Assembly: GCA_040216885.1 (NCBI GenBank)
Contig: JAVJOG010000018.1
Coordinates: 16,126 to 80,125 of the forward strand
Length of the DNA: 64,000 bases
Direction of reading: 5' to 3'
Source: Parvibaculum sp040216885
Lineage (GTDB): Bacteria; Pseudomonadota; Alphaproteobacteria; Parvibaculales; Parvibaculaceae
The first letter of the stretch is position 1, and every line of letters begins with the position of its first letter. Positions 41,984-50,978 of this stretch are shown here, in pieces. Under the pieces are notes generated by a model that did not search any database, was not told where the DNA came from, and worked only from the letters and a program-made list of their open reading frames with translations. The position numbers were made by a program, and so were the translations under genes.

Positions 41984-43093
41984 TTGACCGACACGCATGA
42001 AATCGAAGCCGTGGTGATCGGCGCGGGCGTCGTCGGCCTCGCCGTCGCGCGGGCGCTCGCCAAGAAAGGCCGCGAGGTTGTGGTGCTGGAACGGCATGGT
42101 GCCATCGGCACCGAAACATCGTCGCGCAACAGCGAGGTGATCCATGCCGGCATCTATTATCCGCAAGGAAGCCTGAAGGCGCGGCTTTGCGTCAAGGGGC
42201 GCACGGCGCTTTACGATTTTCTCGAAACGCGGAAGCTGCCGCACAAGCGCATCGGCAAGCTGATCGTCGCCGGCGATGCGGCGGAGGCCAAGGCGCTGGA
42301 GGGGATCGCGACCCGCGCGCTGGCGAACGGCGTTTCCGATTTGCGCGTACTGACCGGCGCCGAAGCGCGCGCGATGGAACCGGCGCTCCGATGCGAGGCG
42401 GCGCTGCTGTCGCCCTCGACCGGCATTGTCGACGCGCATGCCTATATGCTCGCCCTGCGCGGCGAGATGGAGGATGCGGGCGGCGCGATTGCCTTCAACA
42501 CCGACGCCGCGCGGATCGAAACGGCGGCGGACGGATTTGTGGTTCATGCGGGCGGGACGCGGCTGACGACGCGGCTGCTGGTCAATGCGGCGGGCCTGCG
42601 CGCGGCCCGCGTGGCGCGGACGATCGAGGGGCTCGATGCGGCGCATGTGCCCGAATTGCATTTCGCGCGCGGCAATTATTTTTCATGTGCATCGCGCGCG
42701 CCGTTTTCGCGGCTGATCTATCCGGCCCCTGCCGGCGATGGCGGGCTCGGCGTGCATCTGACATTCGACATGGGTGGGCAAGCGCGCTTCGGGCCGGATG
42801 TCGAATGGATCGAAGAGACGGAGACGCCCGACTACACCGTCGATGCGGCGCGGGGCGAGAGTTTTTACGCGGCGATAAGGCGCTACTGGCCGGCGCTGGA
42901 GGATGGCGCGCTGGCGCCGGCCTATGCCGGTGTGCGGCCGAAGCTTGCGCGCGGCGAGAGCGATTTTGCGATTGCCGGGCCGCAGGTGCATGGCGTGCCG
43001 GGCCTCGTCAATCTCTTCGGCATCGAAAGCCCGGGCCTGACGGCCTCGCTGGCGATCGCGGATGAGGTTGTGGGGATACTGGAGGGTTTTTAA
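41984..43093 (+). CDS. FAD-dependent oxidoreductase (LhgO-like)
   Basis: A 369-residue DAO-fold flavoenzyme. FAD-binding motif AVVIGAGVVGLAVARALAKKG (residues 9-29), the ETSSRNSEVIHAGIYY segment typical of L-2-hydroxyglutarate oxidase-like enzymes, and the C-terminal FGIESPGLTASLAIADEV motif are seen. Substrate probably a hydroxy acid or amino acid, not determined. The start is a TTG with a weak ribosome site; no in-frame ATG is near, so the start is less certain than the gene. Confidence 0.85.
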   Translation: MTDTHEIEAVVIGAGVVGLAVARALAKKGREVVVLERHGAIGTETSSRNSEVIHAGIYYPQGSLKARLCVKGRTALYDFLETRKLPHKRIGKLIVAGDAAEAKALEGIATRALANGVSDLRVLTGAEARAMEPALRCEAALLSPSTGIVDAHAYMLALRGEMEDAGGAIAFNTDAARIETAADGFVVHAGGTRLTTRLLVNAAGLRAARVARTIEGLDAAHVPELHFARGNYFSCASRAPFSRLIYPAPAGDGGLGVHLTFDMGGQARFGPDVEWIEETETPDYTVDAARGESFYAAIRRYWPALEDGALAPAYAGVRPKLARGESDFAIAGPQVHGVPGLVNLFGIESPGLTASLAIADEVVGILEGF

Positions 43094-43147
43094 GGGGAAG
43101 AAGGACTCACGCGGAGACGCGGAGGCGCGGAGAAGAGAAGAATGGAT

Positions 43148-43393
43148 CACGCGAAGGCGCGAAGACGCGAAGAAGGGAGGATGGTTGCGCCTGCGGCGCG
43201 AAGAAAAACCCAATCTTCATTGCGAGGAGCGTAGCGACGAAGCAACCCAGAAACGACAAGTTCCGTGCTCGCGGTTTCTGGGTTGCTTCGCTTCGCTCGC
43301 AATGACGAGTGCGGGGAGTGTATCGGGGCAACCGCAAAAGCCCTTTGACGCGAAGCTCAGAAAATCATCTTCGCGCCTTCGCGCCTTCGCGTG
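43148..43393. repeat. Nested inverted-repeat element
   Basis: Outer arms of 25 bp (43148-43172 and 43369-43393, one mismatch) are CACGCGAAGGCGCGAAG-type sequence. Inner arms are CATTGCGAGG...CCCAGAAAC at 43218-43254 and its reverse complement, 6 nt shorter, at 43274-43304. Both arm types resemble widespread intergenic bacterial repeats. The 318-bp gap between the FAD oxidoreductase and the Hpt gene consists almost wholly of this element. Confidence 0.75.
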
Positions 43394-43411
43394 CAAAAAC
43401 CTCTACGCGCT

Positions 43412-43819
43412 TCAGGCGTCGACGACGCTGTCGATGAAGCTGTTGACGGCGGCGATGGCGTCGCGGAGGCGGGCGAGGATGTCGTCGCGGCCTTCGCCGT
43501 CGACGGCCATCCATTCGGCTTCCTCGGCCAGAGCGGCAAGCGGCCAGGCGCCGAGGCCCTTGGCCGAGCCTTTCAGGCTGTGCGTCGCGTTCTTCCAGTC
43601 GAGGGCGGTGACGGCGCTTTCGATGCGCTCGATATAGATGCCGGCCTGGGCGCGGAAGAGACCGAGAAGTTCGATCTCGAGCGCCCGGTTGCCGAGCGTG
43701 TATTTGGAGAGATGCACGAGGTCGAGCGGCCGGCGCGCATCCGGACGCGGCGTCTCGCCGGCCTGAAAATTCAGGCCCGCGCCTCGGGCCGCCATCGCTG
43801 CTGTCGCCTGGGGTTTCAT
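43412..43819 (-). CDS. Hpt-domain phosphotransfer protein
   Basis: A 135-residue protein with a C-terminal Hpt domain. The phosphoacceptor His is in ATHSLKGSAKGLGAWPLAALAEEAEW (about residues 78-103). The N-terminus is short and disordered, then LDLVHLSKYTLGNRALEIELLGLF begins the four-helix bundle. It would relay phosphate between a hybrid kinase and a response regulator; no partner is adjacent. The ATG at 43819 is chosen for its GGAGC ribosome site. Confidence 0.88.
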   Translation of the reverse strand: MKPQATAAMAARGAGLNFQAGETPRPDARRPLDLVHLSKYTLGNRALEIELLGLFRAQAGIYIERIESAVTALDWKNATHSLKGSAKGLGAWPLAALAEEAEWMAVDGEGRDDILARLRDAIAAVNSFIDSVVDA

Positions 43820-44200
43820 CGCACCCGCTCCATCCCGGTTTGCCGTTGCGGGGGAGTCTAGGGGCGCAGGCGCTGCGGAATCGTTAAGCGCCGGGCGCAT
43901 CGGCGCGCACCAAAGCCGTTATGGGCCGTTATGGACGCAATCGCCATTGCAATTATGGTTAACAAAGGCTTAAGGTGAGCCTGCCGGTGCGCATGACGGT
44001 CCCCAAGAGCCGCAGGCCCGCGCCGGTAAGCCCCCCTTTCGCCCCTCGGCATGCCCCCCGTGCCCAGGGGTTTTCTTTTTGAAGGAGCGGGTTTTTCTTT
44101 CGGGAGGGCTTATGGTTGACGGCGCGGGGGCCATCGGACAGGCTGGAACAGTGCGGCGGCGGGGATGCCCGGATTGTGGCCGGGGGAGGCCGAAAACCTT
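43820..44200. other. Intergenic region between hpt and the coiled-coil gene
   Basis: 381 bp without a convincing gene. A weak hairpin with a T-rich tail (CCCC / GGGG then TTTTCTTTTT, near 44052-44083) could end a short transcript. An AT-richer patch near 43950-43975 (GGTTAACAAAGGCTTAAG) may be promoter DNA for the Hpt gene. Nothing else seen. Confidence 0.4.
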
Positions 44201-46381
44201 ATGAAAAACAAAGATTTGCCGTCCCCGTCCGGGGCGGCCGAAAGCGCCGATGCGAGCCCGGACGCGGCCGGGCCGCGCGTACGCGCGGCCAATGAGGACA
44301 GCCCGACCGGCGGCGCGCTGATGAAGCTGATCCAGCGCCGCCCCTCCCCGCGCATCCTCGGTACGGCACTTGTCGCGAGCCTTGGCGTGCTCGGCGCCGA
44401 GGCCGCCTTCCTCTGGGGACAATACGGGATCGACGGCCTCGCGGCGCTGACGCAGCTCGAAACCGGGCTGATCGCGGCCGCCGCGGTGGCGCCGCTGACG
44501 CTGATCTGGATGCTGGCCTTTGTCGTCTGGCGCGGCCAGGAAATGCGGCTGATGGCCGACGCGCTGGCGCGCACCGCGATCCGCCTGTCGGACCCGGAGG
44601 ATTTTGCCACCGGCCAGATCGCGACGATCTCGGGCGCGGTGAGGCGCGAACTCGGCGAGATGCGCGACGGGCTCGACGCGGCGCTGAAACAGGCGAACGA
44701 ATTGAAGGAACTCGTGACGCGCGAGGTCGAGGAAATCGACCGGGGCTCCGGCCGCGCCGAATTCCGTACACGGACGATGGAGGAACTGCTCGGCCGCCAT
44801 CGCGAAAGCCTGGAGGAAATCGCCAAGACGCTCGGCAGCGAGAGCGACGCGATTTCACGCGCCATCCGCGAACAGGTCGACGCCGTGCGCGGGCTGACCG
44901 GCAAGGCCGAAAGCGACCTGAAGGCGGCGGGCGACCGCGTTTCCGAACAGGCCGAAACGCTCGGCCGCGTCAGCGAGGCCGCGCGCGCCGGCGCCGACCA
45001 GACGGCGACGATGCTCGACCGGCAGTCCTCGCGCCTCGAAGTGGTGGCCACCGACGCGCTGGCGAAAGCCGACGAACTCGGCAAGCGCTACGCGCAGCAG
45101 CGCGCGGTCATCGCCGATGCCGCCGACCGGCTGGGAAGCGAACAGGCGCGGCTGGCGGCCGTGTTCGAGAGCCACCGCGAAACGATGCGGGAGGCCGACG
45201 CCGCGCTTGCCCGCCATACCGAGGAAATCGGCCGCGCGGTGGAAGGCCTCGGCGCCGGCATCGAACTGACCTTCGAGAACGCCGCGGCGCGCGCCACCAT
45301 CTTGCGCGAAACCATCGCCGGGGAAATCCGCACCGCCGCCGACGAAGCCGAAAGTGCCTCGACCGCCGTCAGCCGTTCGGCGGGCGCGGCCACGCGCGCC
45401 ATCGGCGCCACCGTCGACGAGTTGAAGGCGGCGACCGGTGCGCTCTCGACCGATGTCGCGCGCGCCGCGACCGAGGCGATTGAAAAGACCACCGACAAGG
45501 TGAAGGCCGCGACCGTTTCGATGAGCGAGGAAGTGACGCGCGTGACGACGGCACTGACGAGCGAGCTTGCCGGCCGCACCGGCGAGATCCGCGGCCTGAT
45601 CGAGGCGACGGCAGCCGAAAGCGACAACGCGGCCGAACGCTTCAACGCCGCGATGATCCGCCTCGGCGGCACGGCGCGCGAGGCCGGCCGCGCGCTGCAC
45701 GAGGCGACCGACGAGCTTGCGCAACGCATCGACGAGTTGCCGGGCGAAGCGGTCGAAAGCGCGCAGGCGCTGAAGGATGTGTTGCAGGAGCAGGTGTCGG
45801 CGCTGGCGACCATCGCCGAGATCGTCGTCCGCCATGCGCGCACGCTCGACCGCTCGGCACCGGTTCGCGAGACGAGCGCCCCAATGGCCGCGCGCCCCGC
45901 CCTGCCGCAGGCGCCGCGCGACAGCGAACGCCGCTCAAGCATGTCGGAACTGCTGGCCGCCGCCGAGCGCCGGCCCGCCGCATATGAGGCCGACATGGCG
46001 GGCGGCGGCGACCGCGACTTCCAGCGCGCCTCGCTGCATGTCGTCGAAACGTTGCAGGCGCTGGCGATCGATCTCGATGCGGCGCTCGAACAAAGTCCGC
46101 CGGCGGAATTGTGGCAGCGCTACCAGGCCGGCGAGCGCAACGTCTTCACGCGCCGCCTCTACAACATGGCCGGCCGCGACCTCTACGACCGCATCGCCGC
46201 GAAATACCGCAAGGATGCCGAGTTCCGCACCCATGTCGACCGCTTCATCGCAACCTTCGAAAACCTGCTGGGTGCGGCCGCCGCGCGCGACCGCGATAAC
46301 ATTCTGGTGCAGACCTACCTGACGTCCGACACCGGCAAGGTCTACCTGATGCTGGGACAGGCGACGGGGAAGCTGGGTTAG
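44201..46381 (+). CDS. Large coiled-coil inner-membrane protein, possibly polarity-related
   Basis: A 726-residue protein. After a disordered N-terminus come two transmembrane helices (about residues 53-73 and 88-112), then a coiled coil of some 450 residues rich in Ala, Glu, Arg and Thr, and a conserved globular C-terminal part (FTRRLYNMAGRDLYDRIAAKYR, FRTHVDRFIATFENLLGAA). Two membrane helices plus a long coiled coil recall Caulobacter TipN, but identity is not shown. The ATG at 44201 follows GGGGGAGG; an ATG 12 codons upstream is the alternative. Confidence 0.75.
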   Translation: MKNKDLPSPSGAAESADASPDAAGPRVRAANEDSPTGGALMKLIQRRPSPRILGTALVASLGVLGAEAAFLWGQYGIDGLAALTQLETGLIAAAAVAPLTLIWMLAFVVWRGQEMRLMADALARTAIRLSDPEDFATGQIATISGAVRRELGEMRDGLDAALKQANELKELVTREVEEIDRGSGRAEFRTRTMEELLGRHRESLEEIAKTLGSESDAISRAIREQVDAVRGLTGKAESDLKAAGDRVSEQAETLGRVSEAARAGADQTATMLDRQSSRLEVVATDALAKADELGKRYAQQRAVIADAADRLGSEQARLAAVFESHRETMREADAALARHTEEIGRAVEGLGAGIELTFENAAARATILRETIAGEIRTAADEAESASTAVSRSAGAATRAIGATVDELKAATGALSTDVARAATEAIEKTTDKVKAATVSMSEEVTRVTTALTSELAGRTGEIRGLIEATAAESDNAAERFNAAMIRLGGTAREAGRALHEATDELAQRIDELPGEAVESAQALKDVLQEQVSALATIAEIVVRHARTLDRSAPVRETSAPMAARPALPQAPRDSERRSSMSELLAAAERRPAAYEADMAGGGDRDFQRASLHVVETLQALAIDLDAALEQSPPAELWQRYQAGERNVFTRRLYNMAGRDLYDRIAAKYRKDAEFRTHVDRFIATFENLLGAAAARDRDNILVQTYLTSDTGKVYLMLGQATGKLG

Positions 46382-46448
46382 CTCGACGCCCGCTTCGGAT
46401 AGGCCTCTGCGCCGGCAGTGGCGTTGGCTCCTTCCACTCACCACACTC

Positions 46449-46627
46449 GTCTTTGCCGGGCCTTCCTTTGCAATCAAGGAGGCCCGCAATCCAGAAGGCG
46501 CGCCAGCGCCGTCTCTCTTCGAAAACTCTTCAAGCAGCAAGCGCGAAGGCCGCAAGAGTTTCTTGTGAAGAGAGACGCCGCCGCCTTGCGGCGGCTTCTG
46601 GATGCCCGGATCAAGTCGGGGCAAGAC
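46449..46627. repeat. MITE-like nested inverted repeat
   Basis: Arms ATCCAGAAG / CTTCTGGAT (46489-46497, 46595-46603), GTCTCTCTTC / GAAGAGAGAC (46511-46520, 46567-46576) and AAACTCTT / AAGAGTTT (46523-46530, 46554-46561) nest inside one another, with imperfect outer arms GTCTTTGCC / GGCAAGAC. No ORF. It fills most of the 300-bp gap before the lipoprotein gene. Confidence 0.65.
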
Positions 46628-46681
46628 AAAGTGGGGGGTGGAACGGGCAAACGCCAACGCCCGCGCCGCTGGAGTTCTTCT

Positions 46682-47344
46682 CTATGACCCCGCGCGTTTC
46701 GGAAACGCCTTCGCGCCTTCTTCCAGCGTCCAGAGCGCCAGTTCGGAAAGCACCTGGCCGAGCGCGGCGTCGTAGGCCGCGACGATGTCGACCATCTTGC
46801 CGCTGGACGAGGGAACCGAGGCGCTGAATGCGCGTGCCGCGACGATGGAACGGTCGGACGCCCGCAACAGCCGGGCGAAGAACATCACCCGCACTTCCGT
46901 TCCCGCCTGACCGAATCCTTCGCGCGCCGGCCGCGTCGCGGCGAATTGCCGGATGTCGCCGGTAAGCGCGAGATCCATGCGCGCGCTGCTGCCCGAACCG
47001 ATGGCGGCCGGAAAGCGGCCGGTATTGTGCAGCGTCTCGACCGCGAGCGCGGCGATCATGCGCGGCGCCCGGTCGCTCCAGCGTGCGCCGGCATAATATT
47101 TGATCTCGTTGGGCGACGGCTGGAAGACGATGCGCGCCGTGTCGACGGCGGCGGGCGCCGAGAACGTCTCGACGACGATCTGCGCGGCGGCGTTCGCCGT
47201 TCCGTCCGGTGCCTGCGGCGAGGGCGCCGTCAGCACATAGAGGTCGGGCGCCGGTTCGCTGGCGACATTGGCAAGCGCACAGGCGCCGAGCGGCGCGACC
47301 GCGAGCAGGAGCACCCCGGCGCGCAGCATCTTTCGCAAACTCAT
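46682..47344 (-). CDS. ABC-type transport auxiliary lipoprotein (PqiC-like)
   Basis: A 220-residue lipoprotein with lipobox LGAC (Cys22). The domain starts DLYVLTAPSPQAP and contains IVFQPSPNEIKYYAGARWSDRAPRMI and the later EVRVMFFARLLRASD, characteristic of the PqiC/ABC-transport auxiliary family. It is the last gene of an Mla-like unit, 11 bp after mlaD, and probably links the MCE protein to the outer membrane. Confidence 0.9.
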   Translation of the reverse strand: MSLRKMLRAGVLLLAVAPLGACALANVASEPAPDLYVLTAPSPQAPDGTANAAAQIVVETFSAPAAVDTARIVFQPSPNEIKYYAGARWSDRAPRMIAALAVETLHNTGRFPAAIGSGSSARMDLALTGDIRQFAATRPAREGFGQAGTEVRVMFFARLLRASDRSIVAARAFSASVPSSSGKMVDIVAAYDAALGQVLSELALWTLEEGAKAFPKRAGS

Positions 47345-47355
47345 CCCCCACCCCC

Positions 47356-48264
47356 TCATTCGGCCCGGACCTCGGGCACGTTGTTGCCGATCAGAAAGCG
47401 CGCCGGATCGTCCTGCGCGCGCGAGGCGACGCGTTCGAGCGAGGCGACAAGCGCCCGTGTCTCGGCGACGAGTTGCGGCAATTGCGCCATCCCGGCGCCG
47501 ATGCCCGGCCCGCCCTGCTTCAGGATTGCCTCAAGCTCTTCCGCCACCAGACGATAGGAGTGAGCCGCCTCGCGCGCGTCGGTGAGGAACAGGCGTACAT
47601 CGTCTTTCAGCAGCGCGTCGGCGTTGCGGCTCATGCTGTTGAGATGCACCGACGCCTCGGAAAGCTGTTTGATCGCCCGGCTCATATCGGCCGAACTGCC
47701 GGCGAGCGCGCCCGAAATCGTGTTCATGTTGTCGAGCGCTTCGGCGATCGATTTCTGGTTCTCGGAGACGACCGTGTTGAGATCGCGGATCAACTGGTTG
47801 GCGCTTTGCAGCGTTTCGGGACCGCTCTTCAGAAGATCCTGTAATGTCGATGGCGCGGCGCGGATGATCGGATAATCCTGACCGGGCCGTGCTTCGAGCG
47901 GCGCGGAATCTTCGCTGCCGCCGGTGATCTGGATGAAGGCGACGCCGGTGAGGCCCGAAAGTTCGAGCTGCGCCACGGAATCTTCCTTGATGGGCGTGCG
48001 CGCATCGACCTCGATGATCGCGACGACCTTGTTGGGATTGCGCTCCATCAGCCGCAGGTCGATCACCTTGCCGACCGGCAGCCCGTTATATTGCACCGGA
48101 CCGGAAACCGAGAGGCCGGACACCGAACCGTCGAAGATGATCTTGTAGTGGGCGAACTGGCGGTTGAGTTGCACGCCGTTGAGCCAGAGGATGAACAGGA
48201 AGATGCCGGCTGTCGTCAGCAGCGTGAAGGCGCCGATCAGCACGTTGTTGGACTTGATTTCCAT
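47356..48264 (-). CDS. MCE-family substrate-binding protein (MlaD type)
   Basis: A 302-residue MCE protein. One N-terminal transmembrane helix (VLIGAFTLLTTAGIFLFILWL, residues 8-28) is followed by the single MCE domain (FDGSVSGLSVSGPVQYNGLPVGKV, ending SGLTGVAFIQITGG) and a long helical tail (about residues 140-290), which is thought to form the lipid-conducting needle. Five bp downstream of the ATPase gene. Confidence 0.93.
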   Translation of the reverse strand: MEIKSNNVLIGAFTLLTTAGIFLFILWLNGVQLNRQFAHYKIIFDGSVSGLSVSGPVQYNGLPVGKVIDLRLMERNPNKVVAIIEVDARTPIKEDSVAQLELSGLTGVAFIQITGGSEDSAPLEARPGQDYPIIRAAPSTLQDLLKSGPETLQSANQLIRDLNTVVSENQKSIAEALDNMNTISGALAGSSADMSRAIKQLSEASVHLNSMSRNADALLKDDVRLFLTDAREAAHSYRLVAEELEAILKQGGPGIGAGMAQLPQLVAETRALVASLERVASRAQDDPARFLIGNNVPEVRAE

Positions 48265-48269
48265 GGCTC

Positions 48270-49040
48270 TCACTTGCCCGCAAAGGCGGCGCGTGCGCGC
48301 GGCCCGTGAAAATATTCGTGGACCCAGGCGTGCCGGCTCAGCAGCATATCGTCGATCGTGCCGATGAGAATAACACGCTTCTCGGCCAGAACCGCTATCC
48401 GGTCGCATGTCGCATAAAGCGTATCGAGATCGTGGGTGACCAAAAACACGGTGAGGCCCAGCGTTTCCTTGAGATCGCCGATCAACTCGTCGAAGGCGGC
48501 CGCCCCGATCGGATCGAGGCCGGCGGTCGGCTCGTCGAGAAAGAGGATTTCCGGGTCGAGCGCCAGCGCGCGGGCGAGCCCGGCGCGCTTGCGCATGCCG
48601 CCCGAGAGCTCCGAGGGATAAAGCCGCGCCGCTTCCGGCTTCAAACCCACCATCCCGATCTTGACGGCCGCAAGTTCGTCCATCAGCGCTTGCGAAAGCT
48701 GAAGATGTTCGCGGTAGGGCACCTGGACGTTCTGTGCGACGGTGAGCGAGGAAAAAAGCGCGCCGTCCTGGAAGAGCACGCCCCAGCGCCGCTCATGGAT
48801 GCGGCGCTCCTGCTCCGGCATTTCGGCGAGATCGAGACCGAAGACGCGGATGCGGCCGGCGTCGGGCTTCTTGAGGCCGAGGATCGTGCGGAGCAGCACC
48901 GACTTGCCGGTGCCCGAACCGCCGACAATGCCGATCACCTCGCCGCGTTTCACCGTGAGGTCGAGATTTTCGTGAACGACATGGTCGCCGAACCGCGTGA
49001 CGAGACCTTCGACTTCGATGATCGGTTCGCCCTTGCGCAT
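48270..49040 (-). CDS. Mla-type ABC transporter ATP-binding protein (MlaF)
   Basis: A 256-residue ATPase with Walker A VGGSGTGKSVLL, Q-loop VLFQDGALFSSLTV, signature LSGGMRKRAGLARAL, Walker B EILFLDEPTAGLD and H-loop VTHDLD. The SGGMRKR signature is typical of the MlaF family. Two bp after the permease gene. Confidence 0.95.
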   Translation of the reverse strand: MRKGEPIIEVEGLVTRFGDHVVHENLDLTVKRGEVIGIVGGSGTGKSVLLRTILGLKKPDAGRIRVFGLDLAEMPEQERRIHERRWGVLFQDGALFSSLTVAQNVQVPYREHLQLSQALMDELAAVKIGMVGLKPEAARLYPSELSGGMRKRAGLARALALDPEILFLDEPTAGLDPIGAAAFDELIGDLKETLGLTVFLVTHDLDTLYATCDRIAVLAEKRVILIGTIDDMLLSRHAWVHEYFHGPRARAAFAGK

Positions 49041-49042
49041 CG

Positions 49043-50218
49043 TTATATGTCCACCGCCGTGAAGAACATCGCAAAGAGCGCGTCGAGAATGATGACCAGG
49101 AATATCGACCGCACCACGGAGCGCGTCGTCTGCGCACCGACGGATTCGGCGCTGCCAGTGACCGACATGCCGGCACGGCAGCCGACCAGCGCGATGGTGG
49201 CGGCCATGAACGGCGCCTTGACGATGCCGACGCCGAAGGTCCAGAAGCCGACCGCCTCCTGCACCCGCTGGATATAGACGCCCGGCGACATGTCGAGCAT
49301 GAGCTGCACGACGACACCGCCGCCGATAAGCCCCATGATATTGGCAACGAAGGTGAGCAGCGGCAGCGCCACGATCAGCGCCAGCACGCGCGGCACCACC
49401 AGCATGTCCATCGGATCGAGGCCGAGGGTGCGCATCGCGTCGATCTCCTCGCGCATCTTCATCGAGCCGATTTCGGCCGTGAAGGCGCTGCCCGACCGGC
49501 CGGCGACGATGATCGCGGTCAACAGCAACCCGACCTCGCGCAGAAAAATGATGGCAATGAGATTGACGGTGAAGACCTCGGCGCCGAACTGGCGAAGCTG
49601 CACCGCACCCTGCTGGGCGACGACGGCGCCGATCAGAAATGTCAGCAGGCAGACGAGCGGCAGCGCGTCGAAGCCGGCCTTCTCCATATGGTGTACGAAG
49701 GGGATGACGCGCAGGCGGCCCGGATGGGCGATGGTGCGGCCGATCGTGGCGACGACGGCACCGACAAAGCCGAGCATGCCCAACGCTTCCTCGCCGATGG
49801 CGCGCACCGCCTCGCCGACCCTGGCCGTTACCTGGATATAGAGCGGCTCGGATAGATGGCGGACGGGCTCCGGCATCCCGCCCGCGTCGATCTTGTCGAT
49901 GAGAATACGCTGGGCCTCGCTCATGTTCTTGAGATCGACGGTCAGGCCCCTGTCGCGGAGCAGCGCCGCCGTGCGCGCCAGCACGCAGGCGCCCGCCGTG
50001 TCGAAACGATCGATCGCCGCGAAGTCGATTTCGGCTTTCCGCGCGGATGGCGGCGCGGCCAGCAGCGCGCGCAATTGGCGGTCGACCGGATCGAGATGGA
50101 CGATCGACCAGTCGCCTGCCGCGACGATGTGCAGGGTCTGGCCTTCGACGCCGGTCTCGCAAGAGGCCGGCGATGCGACGTCGGCCTCCCGTCCCGCTGA
50201 ATTGCGCATTCCGGCCAA
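49043..50218 (-). CDS. Mla-type permease with N-terminal STAS domain
   Basis: A 391-residue protein. Residues about 20-110 form a STAS domain (GDWSIVHLDPVDRQLRALL, FDTAGACVLARTAALLRDRG), the function that is a separate MlaB protein in E. coli. The rest is the MlaE permease with FLREVGLLLTAIIVAGRSGSAFTAEIGSMKMREEIDAMRTLG, the family's central signature, and about five membrane helices. With the next three genes it forms a phospholipid transporter; no mlaC or mlaA gene is in this window. Confidence 0.93.
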   Translation of the reverse strand: MAGMRNSAGREADVASPASCETGVEGQTLHIVAAGDWSIVHLDPVDRQLRALLAAPPSARKAEIDFAAIDRFDTAGACVLARTAALLRDRGLTVDLKNMSEAQRILIDKIDAGGMPEPVRHLSEPLYIQVTARVGEAVRAIGEEALGMLGFVGAVVATIGRTIAHPGRLRVIPFVHHMEKAGFDALPLVCLLTFLIGAVVAQQGAVQLRQFGAEVFTVNLIAIIFLREVGLLLTAIIVAGRSGSAFTAEIGSMKMREEIDAMRTLGLDPMDMLVVPRVLALIVALPLLTFVANIMGLIGGGVVVQLMLDMSPGVYIQRVQEAVGFWTFGVGIVKAPFMAATIALVGCRAGMSVTGSAESVGAQTTRSVVRSIFLVIILDALFAMFFTAVDI

Positions 50219-50400
50219 ACCGTCCCCGCCTCTCGCCTCACCCTGCCAACGGGGCCACTTTGCCCGCCGCCCCGGCCTGCGGCAAGCCGTCCCGGTCCCC
50301 TGCCCGGCCTTCCCTTCGCGGCAAATTCGTTTAGCCTGCGCCCCGTCCCGGCGGATTCCCGGGCGCGGTTTCGGTTTCCGGTCTTCAGGAGGGTGTTTCG

Positions 50401-50799
50401 ATGCGCGGTCTCTATACGGGTTTGGCGGTTCTGGCTCTGGCTTTCTCGGTATCGGGCGCGGCGAGCGCCGAAGAACCCGACCTGGCGCTGGGCGAAAAGC
50501 TGTTTGCCCGCTGCAAGGCCTGCCACACGCTCGACGAGGGCGGAAAAAACGTCATTGGCCCCAATCTCCACGGCATTTTCGGCAAGACGGCCGGAACACA
50601 TGAAGGCGTCACCTATTCCAAGGCCATGAAGGCCAAGGGCGAGGAAGGCCTGGTCTGGACCGAGGAGACGCTGATGACCTATCTCGAAAAGCCCTCCGCA
50701 ATGGTGCCGGGCACCAGCATGGCCTTTCCCGGCCTGAAGAAGCCCCATGAACGCACCAGCCTGATCGCCTATCTGAAGCGCGAGACCGGCGCCGAATAA
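50401..50799 (+). CDS. Class I c-type cytochrome
   Basis: A 132-residue periplasmic monohaem cytochrome. Signal peptide residues 1-23; haem motif CKACH at 38-42; the axial Met is in GTSMAFPGLKKP near residue 103. GPNLHGIFGKTAGT is the usual cytochrome c2/c550 segment. An electron carrier, partner unknown. The ATG follows AGGAGGGTG. A hairpin-like repeat (CTTTGTC / GACAAAG) lies in the 179-bp gap that follows. Confidence 0.94.
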   Translation: MRGLYTGLAVLALAFSVSGAASAEEPDLALGEKLFARCKACHTLDEGGKNVIGPNLHGIFGKTAGTHEGVTYSKAMKAKGEEGLVWTEETLMTYLEKPSAMVPGTSMAFPGLKKPHERTSLIAYLKRETGAE

Positions 50800-50978
50800 T
50801 CGGCGCACTATATCGCCATAATATGAGGCGTCTGCGCCGGCCCCGGCGCTGGAACGAATGCTGCAGCAAAAGCAGTGGCGGCTTCCGTCTTTGTCCCGTA
50901 ACAAGACAAAGGCGGGGTCGAAAGTTTCAATATGGGGCACCCGTTCCGGCATTTTGTCCGGGGCGGTCGCAGTGAGAC

